Under the pieces are notes generated by a model. The model ran no database searches. It was not told the DNA's origin and worked only from the letters and a program-made list of their open reading frames with translations. This document shows positions 19,065 through 29,108 of a stretch of DNA of 64,000 nt, piece after piece. Made by a program: the position numbers and the translations under genes. Every line of letters starts with the position of its first letter. The first letter of the stretch is position 1. The stretch comes from Stutzerimonas decontaminans (lineage in GTDB: Bacteria > Pseudomonadota > Gammaproteobacteria > Pseudomonadales > Pseudomonadaceae), in the NCBI RefSeq assembly GCF_000661915.1, contig NZ_CP007509.1, positions 3,547,501-3,611,500 of the forward strand, written 5' to 3'.

Positions 19065-19508
19065 ATGGCCACGCTTCTGGTCCTGCACGGGCCGAATCTG
19101 AATCTGCTCGGTACCCGCGAGCCAGGCGTCTACGGCGCAGTGACGCTGGCGCAGATCAACCAGGATCTGGAGCAGCACGCCCGTGATCGCGGACACCATC
19201 TGCTGCATCTGCAATCCAACGCCGAGTACGAGCTGATCGAGCGCATCCATGCCGCCCGTAGCGAAGGCGTCGACTTCATTCTGATCAATCCCGCGGCATT
19301 CACGCATACCAGCGTCGCATTACGTGACGCATTGCTGGCCGTGAGCATCCCATTCATCGAAGTGCACCTGTCCAACGTGCACAAGCGTGAACCTTTCCGC
19401 CATCACTCCTACTTTTCCGATATCGCGGTGGGTGTGATCTGCGGCCTTGGCGCCAGCGGCTACCGGCTGGCCTTGGAGGCCGCCCTGGAACAACTCGCTG
19501 CTTCCTGA
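19065..19508 (+). CDS. aroQ: AroQ, type II 3-dehydroquinate dehydratase
   Basis: This 147-residue enzyme dehydrates 3-dehydroquinate in the shikimate pathway. The conserved [15 protein letters not shown] opens the protein, with the catalytic Tyr, the flexible-loop Arg in TRE, the [13 protein letters not shown] segment, and [19 protein letters not shown] holding the active-site histidine. The ATG at 19065 follows AAGGAAC. A CATAAT near 18943 could be its -10. In Pseudomonas this aroQ copy lies directly before accB-accC, as here (78-base gap), suggesting cotranscription. Confidence 0.95.
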   Translation: MATLLVLHGPNLNLLGTREPGVYGAVTLAQINQDLEQHARDRGHHLLHLQSNAEYELIERIHAARSEGVDFILINPAAFTHTSVALRDALLAVSIPFIEVHLSNVHKREPFRHHSYFSDIAVGVICGLGASGYRLALEAALEQLAAS

Positions 19509-19586
19509 GGGACCCGCACGCACGGCGTCGTGTCTTGAAGAAGCGAGCAGCAATGCCCTTTGAACTTACCTCGGAGTCAATGCTTC

Positions 19587-20045
19587 ATGGATATTCGCAA
19601 AGTCAAAAAGCTGATCGAACTGCTGGAAGAGTCCGGTATCGACGAACTGGAAATCCACGAGGGTGAAGAGTCGGTACGAATCAGCCGCCACAGCAAGCAG
19701 GTCGCGATGCAGCAGCCCATCTACGCCCAGGCTCCGGCTGCACCTGCTCCCGCTCCGGTAGCTGCCGCCGCCCCAGCTGGCGACGCCGCCCCTGCCGCGC
19801 CCAAGCTGAACGGCAACGTGGTCCGCTCGCCGATGGTCGGCACCTTCTACCGTGCATCCTCGCCGGAATCCAAGGCGTTCGTCGAAGTCGGTCAGAGCGT
19901 GAAGAAGGGCGACATCCTCTGCATCGTAGAAGCCATGAAGATGATGAACCACATCGAGGCCGAGATCAGCGGCACCATCGAATCCATCCTGGTGGAGAAT
20001 GGTCAGCCGGTCGAATACGACCAGCCGCTGTTCACCATCGTTTGA
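19587..20045 (+). CDS. accB: AccB, biotin carboxyl carrier protein of acetyl-CoA carboxylase
   Basis: This 152-residue protein has an N-terminal segment that docks on AccC, an Ala/Pro-rich flexible linker (about 48-72) and the biotinyl domain with the lysine Lys118 in EAMKMMN, which is biotinylated. It carries CO2 between the carboxylase and transferase halves in the first step of fatty acid synthesis. The ATG at 19587 gives the typical length. accC starts 17 bases after its stop. Confidence 0.96.
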   Translation: MDIRKVKKLIELLEESGIDELEIHEGEESVRISRHSKQVAMQQPIYAQAPAAPAPAPVAAAAPAGDAAPAAPKLNGNVVRSPMVGTFYRASSPESKAFVEVGQSVKKGDILCIVEAMKMMNHIEAEISGTIESILVENGQPVEYDQPLFTIV

Positions 20046-20062
20046 ACCGCGGAGAGCCAGCG

Positions 20063-21412
20063 ATGTTGGAAAAAGTACTGATCGCCAACCGCGGCGAGAT
20101 CGCCCTTCGAGTTCTGCGCGCTTGCAAGGAACTGGGCATCAAGACCGTGGCTGTGCACTCCACTGCCGACCGTGACCTGATGCACGTGTCGCTGGCCGAC
20201 GAGTCCGTCTGCATCGGCCCGGCCGCCTCTGCCAAGTCCTACCTGAGCATCCCGGCGCTGATCGCCGCTGCCGAAGTCACCGGAGCCGACGGCATCCATC
20301 CCGGCTACGGTTTCCTCGCCGAGAACGCCGACTTCGCCGAACAGGTGGAGAAGTCCGGCTTTACCTTCATCGGCCCAACCGCCGACGTCATTCGCCTGAT
20401 GGGTGACAAGGTGTCCGCCAAGGACGCGATGAAGCAGGCCGGCGTGCCGACCGTTCCGGGCTCTGACGGCCCGCTGCCGGAAGACGAGAAGGAAGCGCTG
20501 CGCATCGCCCGTGAAGTGGGCTACCCGGTGATCATCAAAGCCGCCGGCGGCGGCGGCGGTCGCGGCATGCGCGTCGTGCACAAGGAAGAGGACCTGATCG
20601 CTTCGGCCAAACTGACCCGCAACGAAGCAGGGGCAGCCTTCGGCAATCCGATGGTTTACCTCGAGAAATTCCTGACCAATCCACGCCACGTGGAAATCCA
20701 GGTACTGGCCGACGGCCAGGGTAACGCGATCCACCTGGGCGACCGCGACTGCTCGCTGCAGCGCCGTCACCAAAAGGTGATCGAGGAAGCCCCAGCCCCG
20801 CTGATCGACGAAGAGGCCCGCCGCAAGGTCCAGGCCCGCTGCGTCAAGGCGTGCATCGACATCGGCTACCGCGGCGCCGGCACGTTCGAGTTCCTTTATG
20901 AAGACGGCAACTTCTACTTCATCGAGATGAACACCCGCGTTCAGGTCGAGCATCCGGTTACCGAAATGGTCACCGGCATCGACATCGTCAAGGAGATGCT
21001 GCTGATCGGTGGCGGCCAGAAGCTGTCGATCAAGCAGGAAGATGTCGTCATCCGCGGCCATGCCGTCGAATGCCGCATCAACGCCGAAGACCCGCGTACC
21101 TTCATGCCCAGCCCAGGCAAGGTGAAGCACTTCCATGCGCCGGGCGGCAACGGCGTGCGCGTCGATTCGCACCTCTACGACGGTTACTCGGTTCCACCGC
21201 ACTACGATTCGCTGATCGGCAAGTTGATCACCTTCGGGGCGAACCGCGACGAGGCCATGGGCCGCATGCGCAACGCACTGGACGAGCTGATCGTCGATGG
21301 CATCAAGACCAACGCCCCGCTGCACCGCGATCTGGTGCGCGACCCCGGCTTCTGCAGGGGCGGCGTAAACATCCATTATCTGGAGAAGAAACTGGGTATG
21401 GACAAGCACTGA
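20063..21412 (+). CDS. accC: AccC, biotin carboxylase of acetyl-CoA carboxylase
   Basis: This 449-residue ATP-grasp enzyme carboxylates biotin on AccB with bicarbonate and ATP. It shows the N-terminal [14 protein letters not shown], the glycine-rich ATP lid [14 protein letters not shown], the [13 protein letters not shown] strand and the [16 protein letters not shown] metal and active-site segment. Length and motifs are standard. A ribosome site GGAGAG precedes the ATG at 20063. It is the last gene of the aroQ-accB-accC group and is followed by a terminator. Confidence 0.97.
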   Translation: MLEKVLIANRGEIALRVLRACKELGIKTVAVHSTADRDLMHVSLADESVCIGPAASAKSYLSIPALIAAAEVTGADGIHPGYGFLAENADFAEQVEKSGFTFIGPTADVIRLMGDKVSAKDAMKQAGVPTVPGSDGPLPEDEKEALRIAREVGYPVIIKAAGGGGGRGMRVVHKEEDLIASAKLTRNEAGAAFGNPMVYLEKFLTNPRHVEIQVLADGQGNAIHLGDRDCSLQRRHQKVIEEAPAPLIDEEARRKVQARCVKACIDIGYRGAGTFEFLYEDGNFYFIEMNTRVQVEHPVTEMVTGIDIVKEMLLIGGGQKLSIKQEDVVIRGHAVECRINAEDPRTFMPSPGKVKHFHAPGGNGVRVDSHLYDGYSVPPHYDSLIGKLITFGANRDEAMGRMRNALDELIVDGIKTNAPLHRDLVRDPGFCRGGVNIHYLEKKLGMDKH

Positions 21413-21433
21413 GCCCCGCTCGGCGCTGTACTA

Positions 21434-21467
21434 CAGAGGCTGCCTTCGGGCGGCCTCTGTCGTTTTT
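21434..21467 (+). terminator. Intrinsic terminator after accC
   Basis: Eleven-pair stem CAGAGGCTGCC/GGCGGCCTCTG (one G-T pair) with a TTCG loop, followed by TCGTTTTT. Confidence 0.88.
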
Positions 21468-21558
21468 GAAAGCCGCGACCCGATACCCTACCCTGGCCGC
21501 GACTCGCACCCTCCAGTAAGCTTGCCGGCTTTACCGCGACCCCATTCGAGAGGCTTCC

Positions 21559-22440
21559 ATGTCCTGGCTGCAGATCCGACTCGCCATCACCCCCGATCAG
21601 GCCGAAGCACTGGAGAACCAGCTGCTGGATCTGGGCGCGGTCTCCGTGACGTTCATGGACGCCGAAGATCAGCCGATCTTCGAACCGGATCTCAACACCA
21701 CCCCGCTGTGGTCGCACACGCACCTGCTGGCACTGTTCGAAGCCGATACCGACCCGGACTCCCTGCTCGCGCACCTGCAGCTGTTGCGCGGTGGCGAATT
21801 GCCCGAGCACCAGGTCGAGGTGATCGAAGACCAGGATTGGGAGCGCAGCTGGATGGACAACTTCCAGCCGATGCGTTTCGGCCGCCGCCTGTGGATCGTG
21901 CCCAGCTGGCATTCGGCACCCGAGCCCGATGCAGTGAACCTGCTACTGGACCCCGGACTGGCCTTCGGCACCGGGACCCACCCCACCACGGCACTCTGTC
22001 TCGAATGGCTGGATGCTCAATCCCTGCATGGCCAATCGCTGTTGGATTTCGGTTGCGGCTCGGGAATCCTGGCGATTGCCGGTCTGCTGCTGGGTGCCGA
22101 ACATGCCGTCGGCACCGATATCGACACCCAGGCACTGGACGCCTCGCGCGACAATGCCGAACGTAACGGGATCGCCGAGGAGCGCTTCGCGCTATATCTG
22201 CCCGAAGCACTGCCGGAGGAGCCAGCAGATGTAGTGGTCGCCAATATCCTGGCCGGGCCGCTCGTTTCGCTCGCGCCGCGCATCACCGCACTGGTCAAGC
22301 CCGGCGGCCGTCTGGCGCTGTCCGGCATCCTGGCCGAGCAGGCGGAGGAGGTACGCGCCGCTTATAGCGAGGCATTCGAACTCGACCCAACCGCAGACAA
22401 GGACGGCTGGGTGCGCATCAGCGGCATCCGTCGTGCATGA
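21559..22440 (+). CDS. prmA: PrmA, ribosomal protein L11 methyltransferase
   Basis: This 293-residue protein has an N-terminal substrate-recognition domain (about 1-95, starting [10 protein letters not shown]) and a SAM-dependent methyltransferase domain with [14 protein letters not shown] near 165 and the [10 protein letters not shown] motif near 228. It methylates lysines and the N-terminus of ribosomal protein L11. [14 protein letters not shown] is a signature of the family. It stands between the accC terminator and the DUF3426 gene, 110 bases before the latter. Confidence 0.95.
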   Translation: MSWLQIRLAITPDQAEALENQLLDLGAVSVTFMDAEDQPIFEPDLNTTPLWSHTHLLALFEADTDPDSLLAHLQLLRGGELPEHQVEVIEDQDWERSWMDNFQPMRFGRRLWIVPSWHSAPEPDAVNLLLDPGLAFGTGTHPTTALCLEWLDAQSLHGQSLLDFGCGSGILAIAGLLLGAEHAVGTDIDTQALDASRDNAERNGIAEERFALYLPEALPEEPADVVVANILAGPLVSLAPRITALVKPGGRLALSGILAEQAEEVRAAYSEAFELDPTADKDGWVRISGIRRA

Positions 22441-22550
22441 TGAGCGGCTTGCGACTTCGCCCGCACACTCGCATAGCCGCCGCGCCGGCCTACTGCCGCT
22501 CGGCGACCGGCTTACGCTAGACTAGCCGGCACATTCGCGCGGAAACACGC

Positions 22551-23792
22551 ATGACCAGCTTCATCACCCAGTGTCCCAACTGCAGCACCCGCTTCCGTAT
22601 CAGCCGCAGCCAATTGCGCGCGGCCCACGGCGCAGTGCGCTGCGGCGCCTGCCTGGAAGTGTTCAACGCAGTCCACCATCTGCTACGCGACGAGCCGGAC
22701 CCAGCGCAGCCACTGAGCGCCCCCCATGCCGCGTCTATCAAGGCGCAAGCGGTCGAGACCGCCAAGATCGTCGAACCGGCACCGACCGCCAAGACTGATG
22801 AAACCTTGTGGATTCATGACGACCTGGATCTCGACAGCCTTGATCTGGACGAAGAGCTGGCCAAGCTGGAGCAGCAGGAGCGCGAACTGGCGCGTGATCT
22901 GCTCCACCTTGAAACCGAAACCGCTGTCCCGGCACCCCGCACAGCGAAGACGGACGCAGCAGCCGAGCACGATGAAAGCTGGGCAGAGATCCTTCTGCAT
23001 GCCGAACGCAGCACCGAGCAGCCATCGGATAAGCAAGGCGACGAGATCATCCACTTCACTCCGGTCACGCTGGACTCACCAAAGCCGCCAAGCCCCCTGG
23101 CAATTGACTCCAGGCAGAAGAATATCGGCAACGCGCAGCAAGCTCGCGTCGAGCGCGTCGAGCCGGAGCTGGCGGCTTCGCCTGAGCCAGAAAACCTGGA
23201 GGACGCCGCCTCCCCAACCGAACCGCGCCGCGAACCTGACCTGCGTGGCGAACCGCTGTTCGAACTCGACGACGAACCGTTACAACTGGACTGGCAGGAA
23301 CGCAAGAAGCCCTGGGGACGTTGGCTGGGCTGGGGCGCACTGAACCTCCTCGCCGTGCTGGCCTTGGGGGCACAGTACGTCGCCTACAACTTCGAAGAAC
23401 TTTCGCGCCAGCACCAGTACCGGATCTGGTTCGAGCGCGTCTGCCCGACATTAGGCTGTGAATTGCCTGCACTGGTCGACATAGACCAGATCAAGAGCAG
23501 CAATCTGGTGGTGCGAAGCCACCCCGAATTTACTGGCGCCCTGGTAGTGGACGCGATTCTCTACAACCGTGCGGCCTTCGCGCAGCCGTTCCCGCTGCTG
23601 GAAATCCGCTTCGCCGACCTGAACGGCAAACTGCTCGCCAGCCGCAGCTTCAAACCCAGTGAATACCTGTCCGGCGAGCTCGCAGGACGATCACAGATGC
23701 CGCCGCAGGTGCCTATCCACATCGCACTGGACATCCTTGACCCCGGCGCCAAGGCCGTTAACTACAGCCTGAGCTTCCATTCGCCCGAATAG
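22551..23792 (+). CDS. Zinc-ribbon and DUF3426 membrane protein
   Basis: This 413-residue protein starts with an MJ0042-type zinc ribbon (CPNCSTRF and, about 24 residues later, CGACLEVF). A long acidic, probably disordered stretch follows to about residue 250, then one transmembrane helix (LGWGALNLLAVLALGAQYVAY) and a C-terminal DUF3426 domain (about 285-413). The family is common in gammaproteobacteria between prmA and dusB and its function is unknown. The layout suggests a cytoplasmic metal-binding head and a periplasmic domain. Confidence 0.85.
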   Translation: MTSFITQCPNCSTRFRISRSQLRAAHGAVRCGACLEVFNAVHHLLRDEPDPAQPLSAPHAASIKAQAVETAKIVEPAPTAKTDETLWIHDDLDLDSLDLDEELAKLEQQERELARDLLHLETETAVPAPRTAKTDAAAEHDESWAEILLHAERSTEQPSDKQGDEIIHFTPVTLDSPKPPSPLAIDSRQKNIGNAQQARVERVEPELAASPEPENLEDAASPTEPRREPDLRGEPLFELDDEPLQLDWQERKKPWGRWLGWGALNLLAVLALGAQYVAYNFEELSRQHQYRIWFERVCPTLGCELPALVDIDQIKSSNLVVRSHPEFTGALVVDAILYNRAAFAQPFPLLEIRFADLNGKLLASRSFKPSEYLSGELAGRSQMPPQVPIHIALDILDPGAKAVNYSLSFHSPE

Positions 23793-23902
23793 CATCGGCG
23801 AACGCCCTGATGCGCCCTGACGGCGCTCCTATCCCCGGCTCCTGCCTTATCCAAACTCTCGGCGATAAGGCGACCGCTGTTCAGAATTTGTTCAAAACAG
23901 CC

Positions 23903-23931
23903 TTTAACCCGTCATGCGTAGCGGGTATTAT
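23903..23931 (+). promoter_or_regulatory. Candidate sigma-70 promoter of dusB-fis
   Basis: TTTAAC (23903-23908), a 17-base spacer, and TATTAT (23926-23931), 60 bases before the dusB start. This is inferred from box similarity and position only. Confidence 0.5.
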
Positions 23932-23991
23932 GCCCACCCTTTTTTGCAGTCCCGATCGACCTAACAAGCAGGCCCCAAGCAGGGAATCTTC

Positions 23992-25005
23992 ATGTCAGCG
24001 GTACGCATCGGCCCCTACACCTTGACCAATCCGTTGATCCTCGCGCCCATGGCCGGCGTGACCGATCAGCCGTTCCGCCAGCTGTGTCGCCGCTTCGGCG
24101 CGGCCCTGGTGGTCTCGGAAATGCTCACCAGCGATGTGCGCCTGTGGAACAGCCGCAAGTCGCGCCTGCGCATACCGCATGCCGACGAGCCCGAGCCGCG
24201 CTCCGTACAGATCGCCGGTGGCGATCCGCAGATGCTCGCTGATGCCGCACGGCGCAATGTGGAACTAGGGGCCCAGATCATCGACATCAACATGGGCTGC
24301 CCGGCGAAGAAGGTTTGCAACAAGGCCGCCGGCTCGGCATTGATGCGCGATGAGCGGCTGGTCGCGGAAATTCTCGCAGCCGTGGTCGCCGCCGTGGACG
24401 TGCCGGTGACGCTGAAGATCCGTACCGGCTGGGATAGGCAGAACAAGAACGGTCTGACCGTCGCGCATATCGCCGAGCAGTCGGGCATTGCGGCGCTTGC
24501 CGTTCACGGGCGAACCCGCGCCGACCTGTACACCGGCGAGGCCGAGTACGAGACCATCGCCGCCATCAAGCAGGCGGTGTCCATCCCGGTGTTCGCCAAT
24601 GGCGATATCGACTCGCCACAAAAGGCTGCCCGGGTGCTGCGTGCAACCGGAGTGGACGGCCTGCTGATCGGACGTGCGGCGCAGGGTCGCCCGTGGATTT
24701 TTCGCGAAGTGGAGCATTATCTACGCACCGGCGAACTGCTCGCGGCGCCGACGCTGGATGAAGTTGAAAGCACCCTGCTGGAGCATGTGCAGGCGCTGCA
24801 TGAATTCTATGGCGAGGTGATGGGAGTCCGTATCGCCCGCAAACACGTGGGTTGGTATCTCACAACACTGCCGGGCGCGCGGGACTTCCGTGCCCGTTTC
24901 AATCATCTGGAAGACAGGGATGCACAGGGCCTCAGCATCCGGCAATTCTTTGCCGAACAACGCTCAGGGCCTGGCTCGGTGGATGGAACAGAGGTGGCCG
25001 CATGA
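23992..25005 (+). CDS. dusB: DusB, tRNA-dihydrouridine synthase B
   Basis: This 337-residue FMN-dependent TIM-barrel enzyme reduces uridines in the tRNA D-loop. It has the N-terminal [16 protein letters not shown], the catalytic cysteine in [10 protein letters not shown], the FMN-phosphate region ([12 protein letters not shown]) and the C-terminal helical domain. As in many proteobacteria it precedes fis; its stop overlaps the fis ATG by four bases (ATGA), so Fis translation is coupled to DusB. Confidence 0.96.
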   Translation: MSAVRIGPYTLTNPLILAPMAGVTDQPFRQLCRRFGAALVVSEMLTSDVRLWNSRKSRLRIPHADEPEPRSVQIAGGDPQMLADAARRNVELGAQIIDINMGCPAKKVCNKAAGSALMRDERLVAEILAAVVAAVDVPVTLKIRTGWDRQNKNGLTVAHIAEQSGIAALAVHGRTRADLYTGEAEYETIAAIKQAVSIPVFANGDIDSPQKAARVLRATGVDGLLIGRAAQGRPWIFREVEHYLRTGELLAAPTLDEVESTLLEHVQALHEFYGEVMGVRIARKHVGWYLTTLPGARDFRARFNHLEDRDAQGLSIRQFFAEQRSGPGSVDGTEVAA

Positions 25006-25322
25006 CGCTGTTGAATGAAACATTGGTAAGTGGAACAACATCCGTGAGTGACAACGTGAACCTCAAGCAGCACCTGAACACGCCGAGCGAAGCGGGACAG
25101 ACGCTACGAGGCAGCGTCGAGAAGGCGCTGCACAACTATTTCGCCCGACTCGAAGGTGCCGACGTCACGGACGTTTACAACCTCGTACTTTCCGAAGTGG
25201 AAGCGCCGCTGCTGGAAACCGTGATGAATTACGTCAAGGGCAACCAGACCAAGGCTTCCGAGCTGCTGGGCCTGAACCGCGGCACCCTGCGCAAGAAACT
25301 CAAACAGTACGACCTGCTCTGA
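25002..25322 (+). CDS. fis: Fis, nucleoid-associated DNA-binding protein
   Basis: This 106-residue homodimeric protein bends DNA, organises the chromosome and activates rRNA promoters. The C-terminal helix-turn-helix [16 protein letters not shown] and the dimerisation helices ([17 protein letters not shown]) are those of Fis. The Pseudomonas form has an N-terminal extension ([11 protein letters not shown]) relative to the 98-residue E. coli protein. It is translated from an ATG overlapping the dusB stop. A strong stem-loop follows its stop codon. Confidence 0.96.
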   Translation: MTLLNETLVSGTTSVSDNVNLKQHLNTPSEAGQTLRGSVEKALHNYFARLEGADVTDVYNLVLSEVEAPLLETVMNYVKGNQTKASELLGLNRGTLRKKLKQYDLL

Positions 25323-25329
25323 CGCGACT

Positions 25330-25361
25330 GCCGGCAGGTGCGGCTGTCCGCGCCTGCCGGC
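25330..25361 (+). other. Stable stem-loop between fis and purH
   Basis: Fourteen-pair stem GCCGGCAGGTGCGG/CCGCGCCTGCCGGC (one G-T pair) with a CTGT loop, eight bases after the fis stop. No T run follows, so it is not a standard terminator. It may mark a processing or stability element. Confidence 0.7.
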
Positions 25362-25398
25362 TTCGCGGCCTCAAGCCTGTAGCCTCTAGGAAACGTCA

Positions 25399-27003
25399 AT
25401 GACCGACCAAACCACCCGCCTTCCCGTGCGCCGCGCGCTGATCAGCGTGTCCGACAAGACCGGCGTCGTCGATTTCGCCCGTGAACTCGAAGCCCTCGGC
25501 GTCGAGATCCTCTCCACCGGCGGTACCTTCAAGCTGCTGCGCGAGAACGGCATCGCTGCCGTCGAAGTCGCCGACTACACCGGCTTCCCGGAGATGATGG
25601 ACGGCCGGGTGAAGACTCTGCACCCGAAGATCCACGGCGGCATCCTTGGTCGTCGTGACCTGGACGGCGCAGTGATGGCCGAGCATGGCATCGCGCCGAT
25701 CGATCTGGTGGCGGTCAACCTCTATCCGTTCGCCGCCACCGTGGCCAAGCCCGGCTGCACCCTGCCGGACGCCATCGAGAACATCGACATCGGCGGCCCG
25801 ACCATGGTCCGCAGCGCGGCGAAGAACCACAAGGACGTCGCCATCGTGGTCAATGCCGAGGACTACGCGGCAGTGGTCGACAACCTGAAGAACGGTGGGC
25901 TGACCTACGCCCAGCGCTTCGACCTGGCGCTGAAGGCGTTCGAACACACCGCCGGCTACGACGGCATGATCGCCAATTACCTCGGCGGCATCGACCAGAG
26001 TACCGAGCAGCTCAGCACCGACAATCGCAGCCTGTTCCCGCGCACCTACAACATGCAGTTCATCAAGGCGCAGGACATGCGCTACGGCGAGAACCCGCAC
26101 CAGCAGGCCGCCTTCTACGTCGAGAAGCCGGACGAAGCCTGCGTCGCCACCGCCAGGCAACTGCAGGGCAAAGAGCTGTCGTTCAACAACGTGGCCGACA
26201 CCGACGCCGCGCTGGAGTGCGTGAAGAGCTTCGTCAAGCCTGCCTGCGTGATCGTCAAGCATGCCAACCCCTGCGGCGTCGCCGTGGTACCGGAAGACGA
26301 AGGCGGCATCCGCAAGGCCTACGACCTGGCCTACGCCACCGACAGCGAGTCGGCGTTCGGCGGCATAATCGCCTTCAACCGCGAGCTGGACGGCGAGACC
26401 GCCAAGGCCATCGTCGAGCGCCAGTTCGTCGAAGTGATCATCGCGCCCAAGGTTTCTCAAGCTGCGCGCGACGTGGTGGCCAGCAAGGCCAATGTGCGTC
26501 TGCTCGAATGCGGCGAGTGGCCGGCCGAGCGCAGCCCGGGCTGGGACTACAAGCGCGTCAACGGCGGCCTGCTGATCCAGAGCCGCGACATCGGCATGAT
26601 CACCGAAGCAGACCTGAAGATCGTCACCCAGCGCGCGCCGACCGAGCAGGAGATCCATGACCTGATCTTCGCCTGGAAAGTGGCCAAGTTCGTCAAGTCC
26701 AACGCCATCGTCTACGCCAAGAACCGCCAGACCGTCGGCGTTGGTGCCGGCCAGATGAGCCGCGTCAACTCCGCGCGCATCGCCGCGATCAAGGCCGAAC
26801 ATGCCGGCCTGCCGGTTCCGGGTGCGGTGATGGCCTCGGACGCGTTCTTCCCGTTCCGCGATGGCATCGACAACGCGGCCAAGGCCGGTATCACTGCGGT
26901 GATCCAGCCGGGTGGCTCGATGCGCGACGCCGAGGTGATCGCCTCGGCCAACGAGGCCGGCATTGCCATGGTGTTCACCGGCATGCGCCACTTTAGACAC
27001 TAA
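25399..27003 (+). CDS. purH: PurH, bifunctional AICAR formyltransferase/IMP cyclohydrolase
   Basis: This 534-residue enzyme performs the last two steps of IMP synthesis. The N-terminal MGS-like cyclohydrolase domain ([30 protein letters not shown]) covers about 1-200. The formyltransferase domain follows, with RYGENPHQ, the catalytic Lys-His in [10 protein letters not shown], and the C-terminal GGSMRD and [15 protein letters not shown] lies nine bases before the ATG. purD follows after an intervening lipoprotein gene, an unusual interruption. Confidence 0.97.
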   Translation: MTDQTTRLPVRRALISVSDKTGVVDFARELEALGVEILSTGGTFKLLRENGIAAVEVADYTGFPEMMDGRVKTLHPKIHGGILGRRDLDGAVMAEHGIAPIDLVAVNLYPFAATVAKPGCTLPDAIENIDIGGPTMVRSAAKNHKDVAIVVNAEDYAAVVDNLKNGGLTYAQRFDLALKAFEHTAGYDGMIANYLGGIDQSTEQLSTDNRSLFPRTYNMQFIKAQDMRYGENPHQQAAFYVEKPDEACVATARQLQGKELSFNNVADTDAALECVKSFVKPACVIVKHANPCGVAVVPEDEGGIRKAYDLAYATDSESAFGGIIAFNRELDGETAKAIVERQFVEVIIAPKVSQAARDVVASKANVRLLECGEWPAERSPGWDYKRVNGGLLIQSRDIGMITEADLKIVTQRAPTEQEIHDLIFAWKVAKFVKSNAIVYAKNRQTVGVGAGQMSRVNSARIAAIKAEHAGLPVPGAVMASDAFFPFRDGIDNAAKAGITAVIQPGGSMRDAEVIASANEAGIAMVFTGMRHFRH

Positions 27004-27011
27004 GCGAGGAG

Positions 27012-27036
27012 CAGTGCGGGGCACCACCCCGCACTG
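27012..27036 (+). other. Stem-loop after purH
   Basis: Perfect ten-pair stem CAGTGCGGGG/CCCCGCACTG with a CACCA loop, nine bases after the purH stop and just before the ribosome site of the next gene. There is no T run. It could limit 3' decay or shape translation of the downstream lipoprotein. Confidence 0.65.
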
Positions 27037-27054
27037 TCAGGGAGAGGAATGGTC

Positions 27055-27666
27055 ATGCGTAGGATTGGACTCGCTATCCTGGTGCTTGCAGCGCTATGGC
27101 TGAGCGGCTGTGCTCACCGTTCAACCTTCACCCAAGAAAAACGGCAAAGTGATTTTCAGCCAGCGGAGATCCAAGAGCTGTACATATATGCGTTTCTGGA
27201 CGCGCGCCGGGAGTACATGGGCGAAGCGCTATTCCCGGTGCTCCAGAAAACATTGAGCGCCCGCCTGCAGGCACATGGCGTTAACGCTCACTGGCTCTGG
27301 TTCGAAGACTCTCCGGTCGGAGAGCATTTTTCCGCTTCGGAGCAAGGCAGCTCCGAGGGCTATGGAAAGATGATTCCGGTCCCTCTGGTGCTGATGCTCA
27401 ACAAACAGCAGGAAGAGAAGACCAAGGCGAGCCATCGACTGGTGATATTTCCCAAGACGGTCGGCCTGACAGGCATCCATCAAGCCGAGCGCGAATACTA
27501 CGCATCGCTGACCTGGACCTTGTCGCGTGTAACCGCCAGCGAAGCCCCCGTATTTAAAGGAAGCTCCATTTTTTACAGCCGACCCAGGCGTGCCACCGAA
27601 GACCTGCAACGCGACGTGGACTCGCTGGTCGACGACTTCATCAATGAGCTGTATGCGGACAAGTGA
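27055..27666 (+). CDS. Putative lipoprotein of unknown function between purH and purD
   Basis: This 203-residue protein has a signal peptide and lipobox (ALWLSGC, Cys19). I do not recognise the rest. It is a mixed alpha/beta sequence with no other cysteine, with IQELYIYAFLDARREYMG, a Lys/Glu-rich patch (NKQQEEKTKASHR) and a C-terminal helix (RDVDSLVDDFINELY). I took the ATG at 27055, six bases after AGGA, rather than the one at 27049. Base composition looks less GC-rich than purH or purD, for example around 27180 and 27560. It starts after a stem-loop and ends 33 bases before purD, so it is probably cotranscribed with the pur genes. Confidence 0.7.
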   Translation: MRRIGLAILVLAALWLSGCAHRSTFTQEKRQSDFQPAEIQELYIYAFLDARREYMGEALFPVLQKTLSARLQAHGVNAHWLWFEDSPVGEHFSASEQGSSEGYGKMIPVPLVLMLNKQQEEKTKASHRLVIFPKTVGLTGIHQAEREYYASLTWTLSRVTASEAPVFKGSSIFYSRPRRATEDLQRDVDSLVDDFINELYADK

Positions 27667-27699
27667 CGCGGCTCGAACAACGGATAGCAGAGAATCTCC

Positions 27700-28992
27700 A
27701 TGAACGTACTGATCATTGGCAGCGGCGGTCGCGAGCATGCCCTGGCCTGGAAGGTCGCGCAGGACCCACGCGTTGCCAAGGTTTTCGTCGCCCCGGGCAA
27801 CGCCGGCACCGCCACTGAAGCCAAGTGCGAGAACGTCGCCATCGACGTGCTGGCCATCGAGCAACTGGCGGACTTTGCCGCGGCCAACGTGCAGTTAACC
27901 ATCGTCGGCCCCGAGGCACCGCTGGTCAAAGGCGTGGTCGATCTGTTCCGCAGCCGCGGCCTGGACATCTTCGGCCCGACCGCCGCGGCCGCGCAGCTCG
28001 AAGGTTCTAAGGCGTTCACCAAGGACTTCCTGGCTCGCCACGCGATCCCGACCGCCGACTACCAGAACTTCACCGAAGTCGAACCGGCCCTGGCCTACCT
28101 GCGTGAGAAAGGTGCGCCGATCGTTATCAAGGCCGACGGTCTGGCGGCGGGCAAAGGCGTGATCGTTGCCATGACCCTGGAAGAAGCAGAGGAAGCCGTA
28201 CGCGACATGCTCTCCGGCAACGCCTTTGGCGACGCTGGCGCACGCGTAGTGATCGAGGAATTTCTCGACGGCGAGGAAGCCAGTTTTATCGTCATGGTCG
28301 ACGGCGAGCACGTCCTGCCGATGGCCACCAGCCAGGATCACAAGCGCGTCGGCGACGGCGACAGCGGCCCGAACACCGGTGGCATGGGCGCCTACTCCCC
28401 CGCACCGGTCGTCACCGCCGAAGTGCATAAGCGCGTGATGGACGAGGTGATCTACCCGACCGTGCGCGGCATGGCTGCCGAAGGCAACGTCTACACCGGC
28501 TTCCTCTATGCCGGACTGATGATCGACCAGAACGGCGCGCCGAAAGTCATCGAGTTCAACTGCCGCTTCGGCGATCCGGAAACCCAGCCGATCATGGTGC
28601 GCCTGGAATCCTCGCTGGTCCTGCTGATCGAGGCCGCACTGGCCAAGGCACTGAACAAGGTAGAGGCCACCTGGGATCCGCGCCCGACCGTGGGCGTGGT
28701 ACTGGCAGCTGGCGGCTACCCGGGCGACTACGCCAAGGGCGACGTGATAGAAGGCCTGGACGACGCAGCCGTGCTGGATGGCAAGGTGTTCCATGCCGGC
28801 ACCGCGCTGAACGCCCAAGGCCAAGTGGTCACTGCCGGCGGCCGCGTACTGTGCGCGACCGCCATCGGCCGTAGCGTGTCCGAGGCGCAGCAGCAGGCCT
28901 ACCGTCTGGCGGAAAAAATCCGCTGGAACGGCTGTTTCTATCGCAAGGACATCGGCTATCGCGCCATCGCCCGGGAGCGCGGTGAGGGTTAA
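27700..28992 (+). CDS. purD: PurD, phosphoribosylamine-glycine ligase
   Basis: This 430-residue ATP-grasp enzyme joins glycine to phosphoribosylamine in purine synthesis. It shows the N-terminal MNVLIIGSGGREHALAWK, KADGLAAGKGV in the ATP-binding lid, SQDHKRVGDGDSGPNTGGMGAY and EFNCRFGDPETQ. All are standard for PurD. It lies 33 bases after the lipoprotein gene and 116 bases before the retS start; in P. aeruginosa retS also follows purD. Confidence 0.97.
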   Translation: MNVLIIGSGGREHALAWKVAQDPRVAKVFVAPGNAGTATEAKCENVAIDVLAIEQLADFAAANVQLTIVGPEAPLVKGVVDLFRSRGLDIFGPTAAAAQLEGSKAFTKDFLARHAIPTADYQNFTEVEPALAYLREKGAPIVIKADGLAAGKGVIVAMTLEEAEEAVRDMLSGNAFGDAGARVVIEEFLDGEEASFIVMVDGEHVLPMATSQDHKRVGDGDSGPNTGGMGAYSPAPVVTAEVHKRVMDEVIYPTVRGMAAEGNVYTGFLYAGLMIDQNGAPKVIEFNCRFGDPETQPIMVRLESSLVLLIEAALAKALNKVEATWDPRPTVGVVLAAGGYPGDYAKGDVIEGLDDAAVLDGKVFHAGTALNAQGQVVTAGGRVLCATAIGRSVSEAQQQAYRLAEKIRWNGCFYRKDIGYRAIARERGEG

Positions 28993-29048
28993 GCCCAGCC
29001 TGTCATCAGGAATGCGTGCGGCGCCAGGTTTTATCGCCGCCGCACGCA

Positions 29049-29077
29049 TTACAGGCCGGTGGCGGCATGGCTATAAT
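29049..29077 (+). promoter_or_regulatory. Candidate sigma-70 promoter of retS
   Basis: TTACAG (29049-29054), a 17-base spacer and a perfect TATAAT (29072-29077). Transcription would begin near 29084, about 25 bases before the GTG start at 29109. This argues against translation from the in-frame ATG at 29067. Confidence 0.65.
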
Positions 29078-29108
29078 CCGCCGTCACACACATGAACGGA
29101 CTTCTCTA

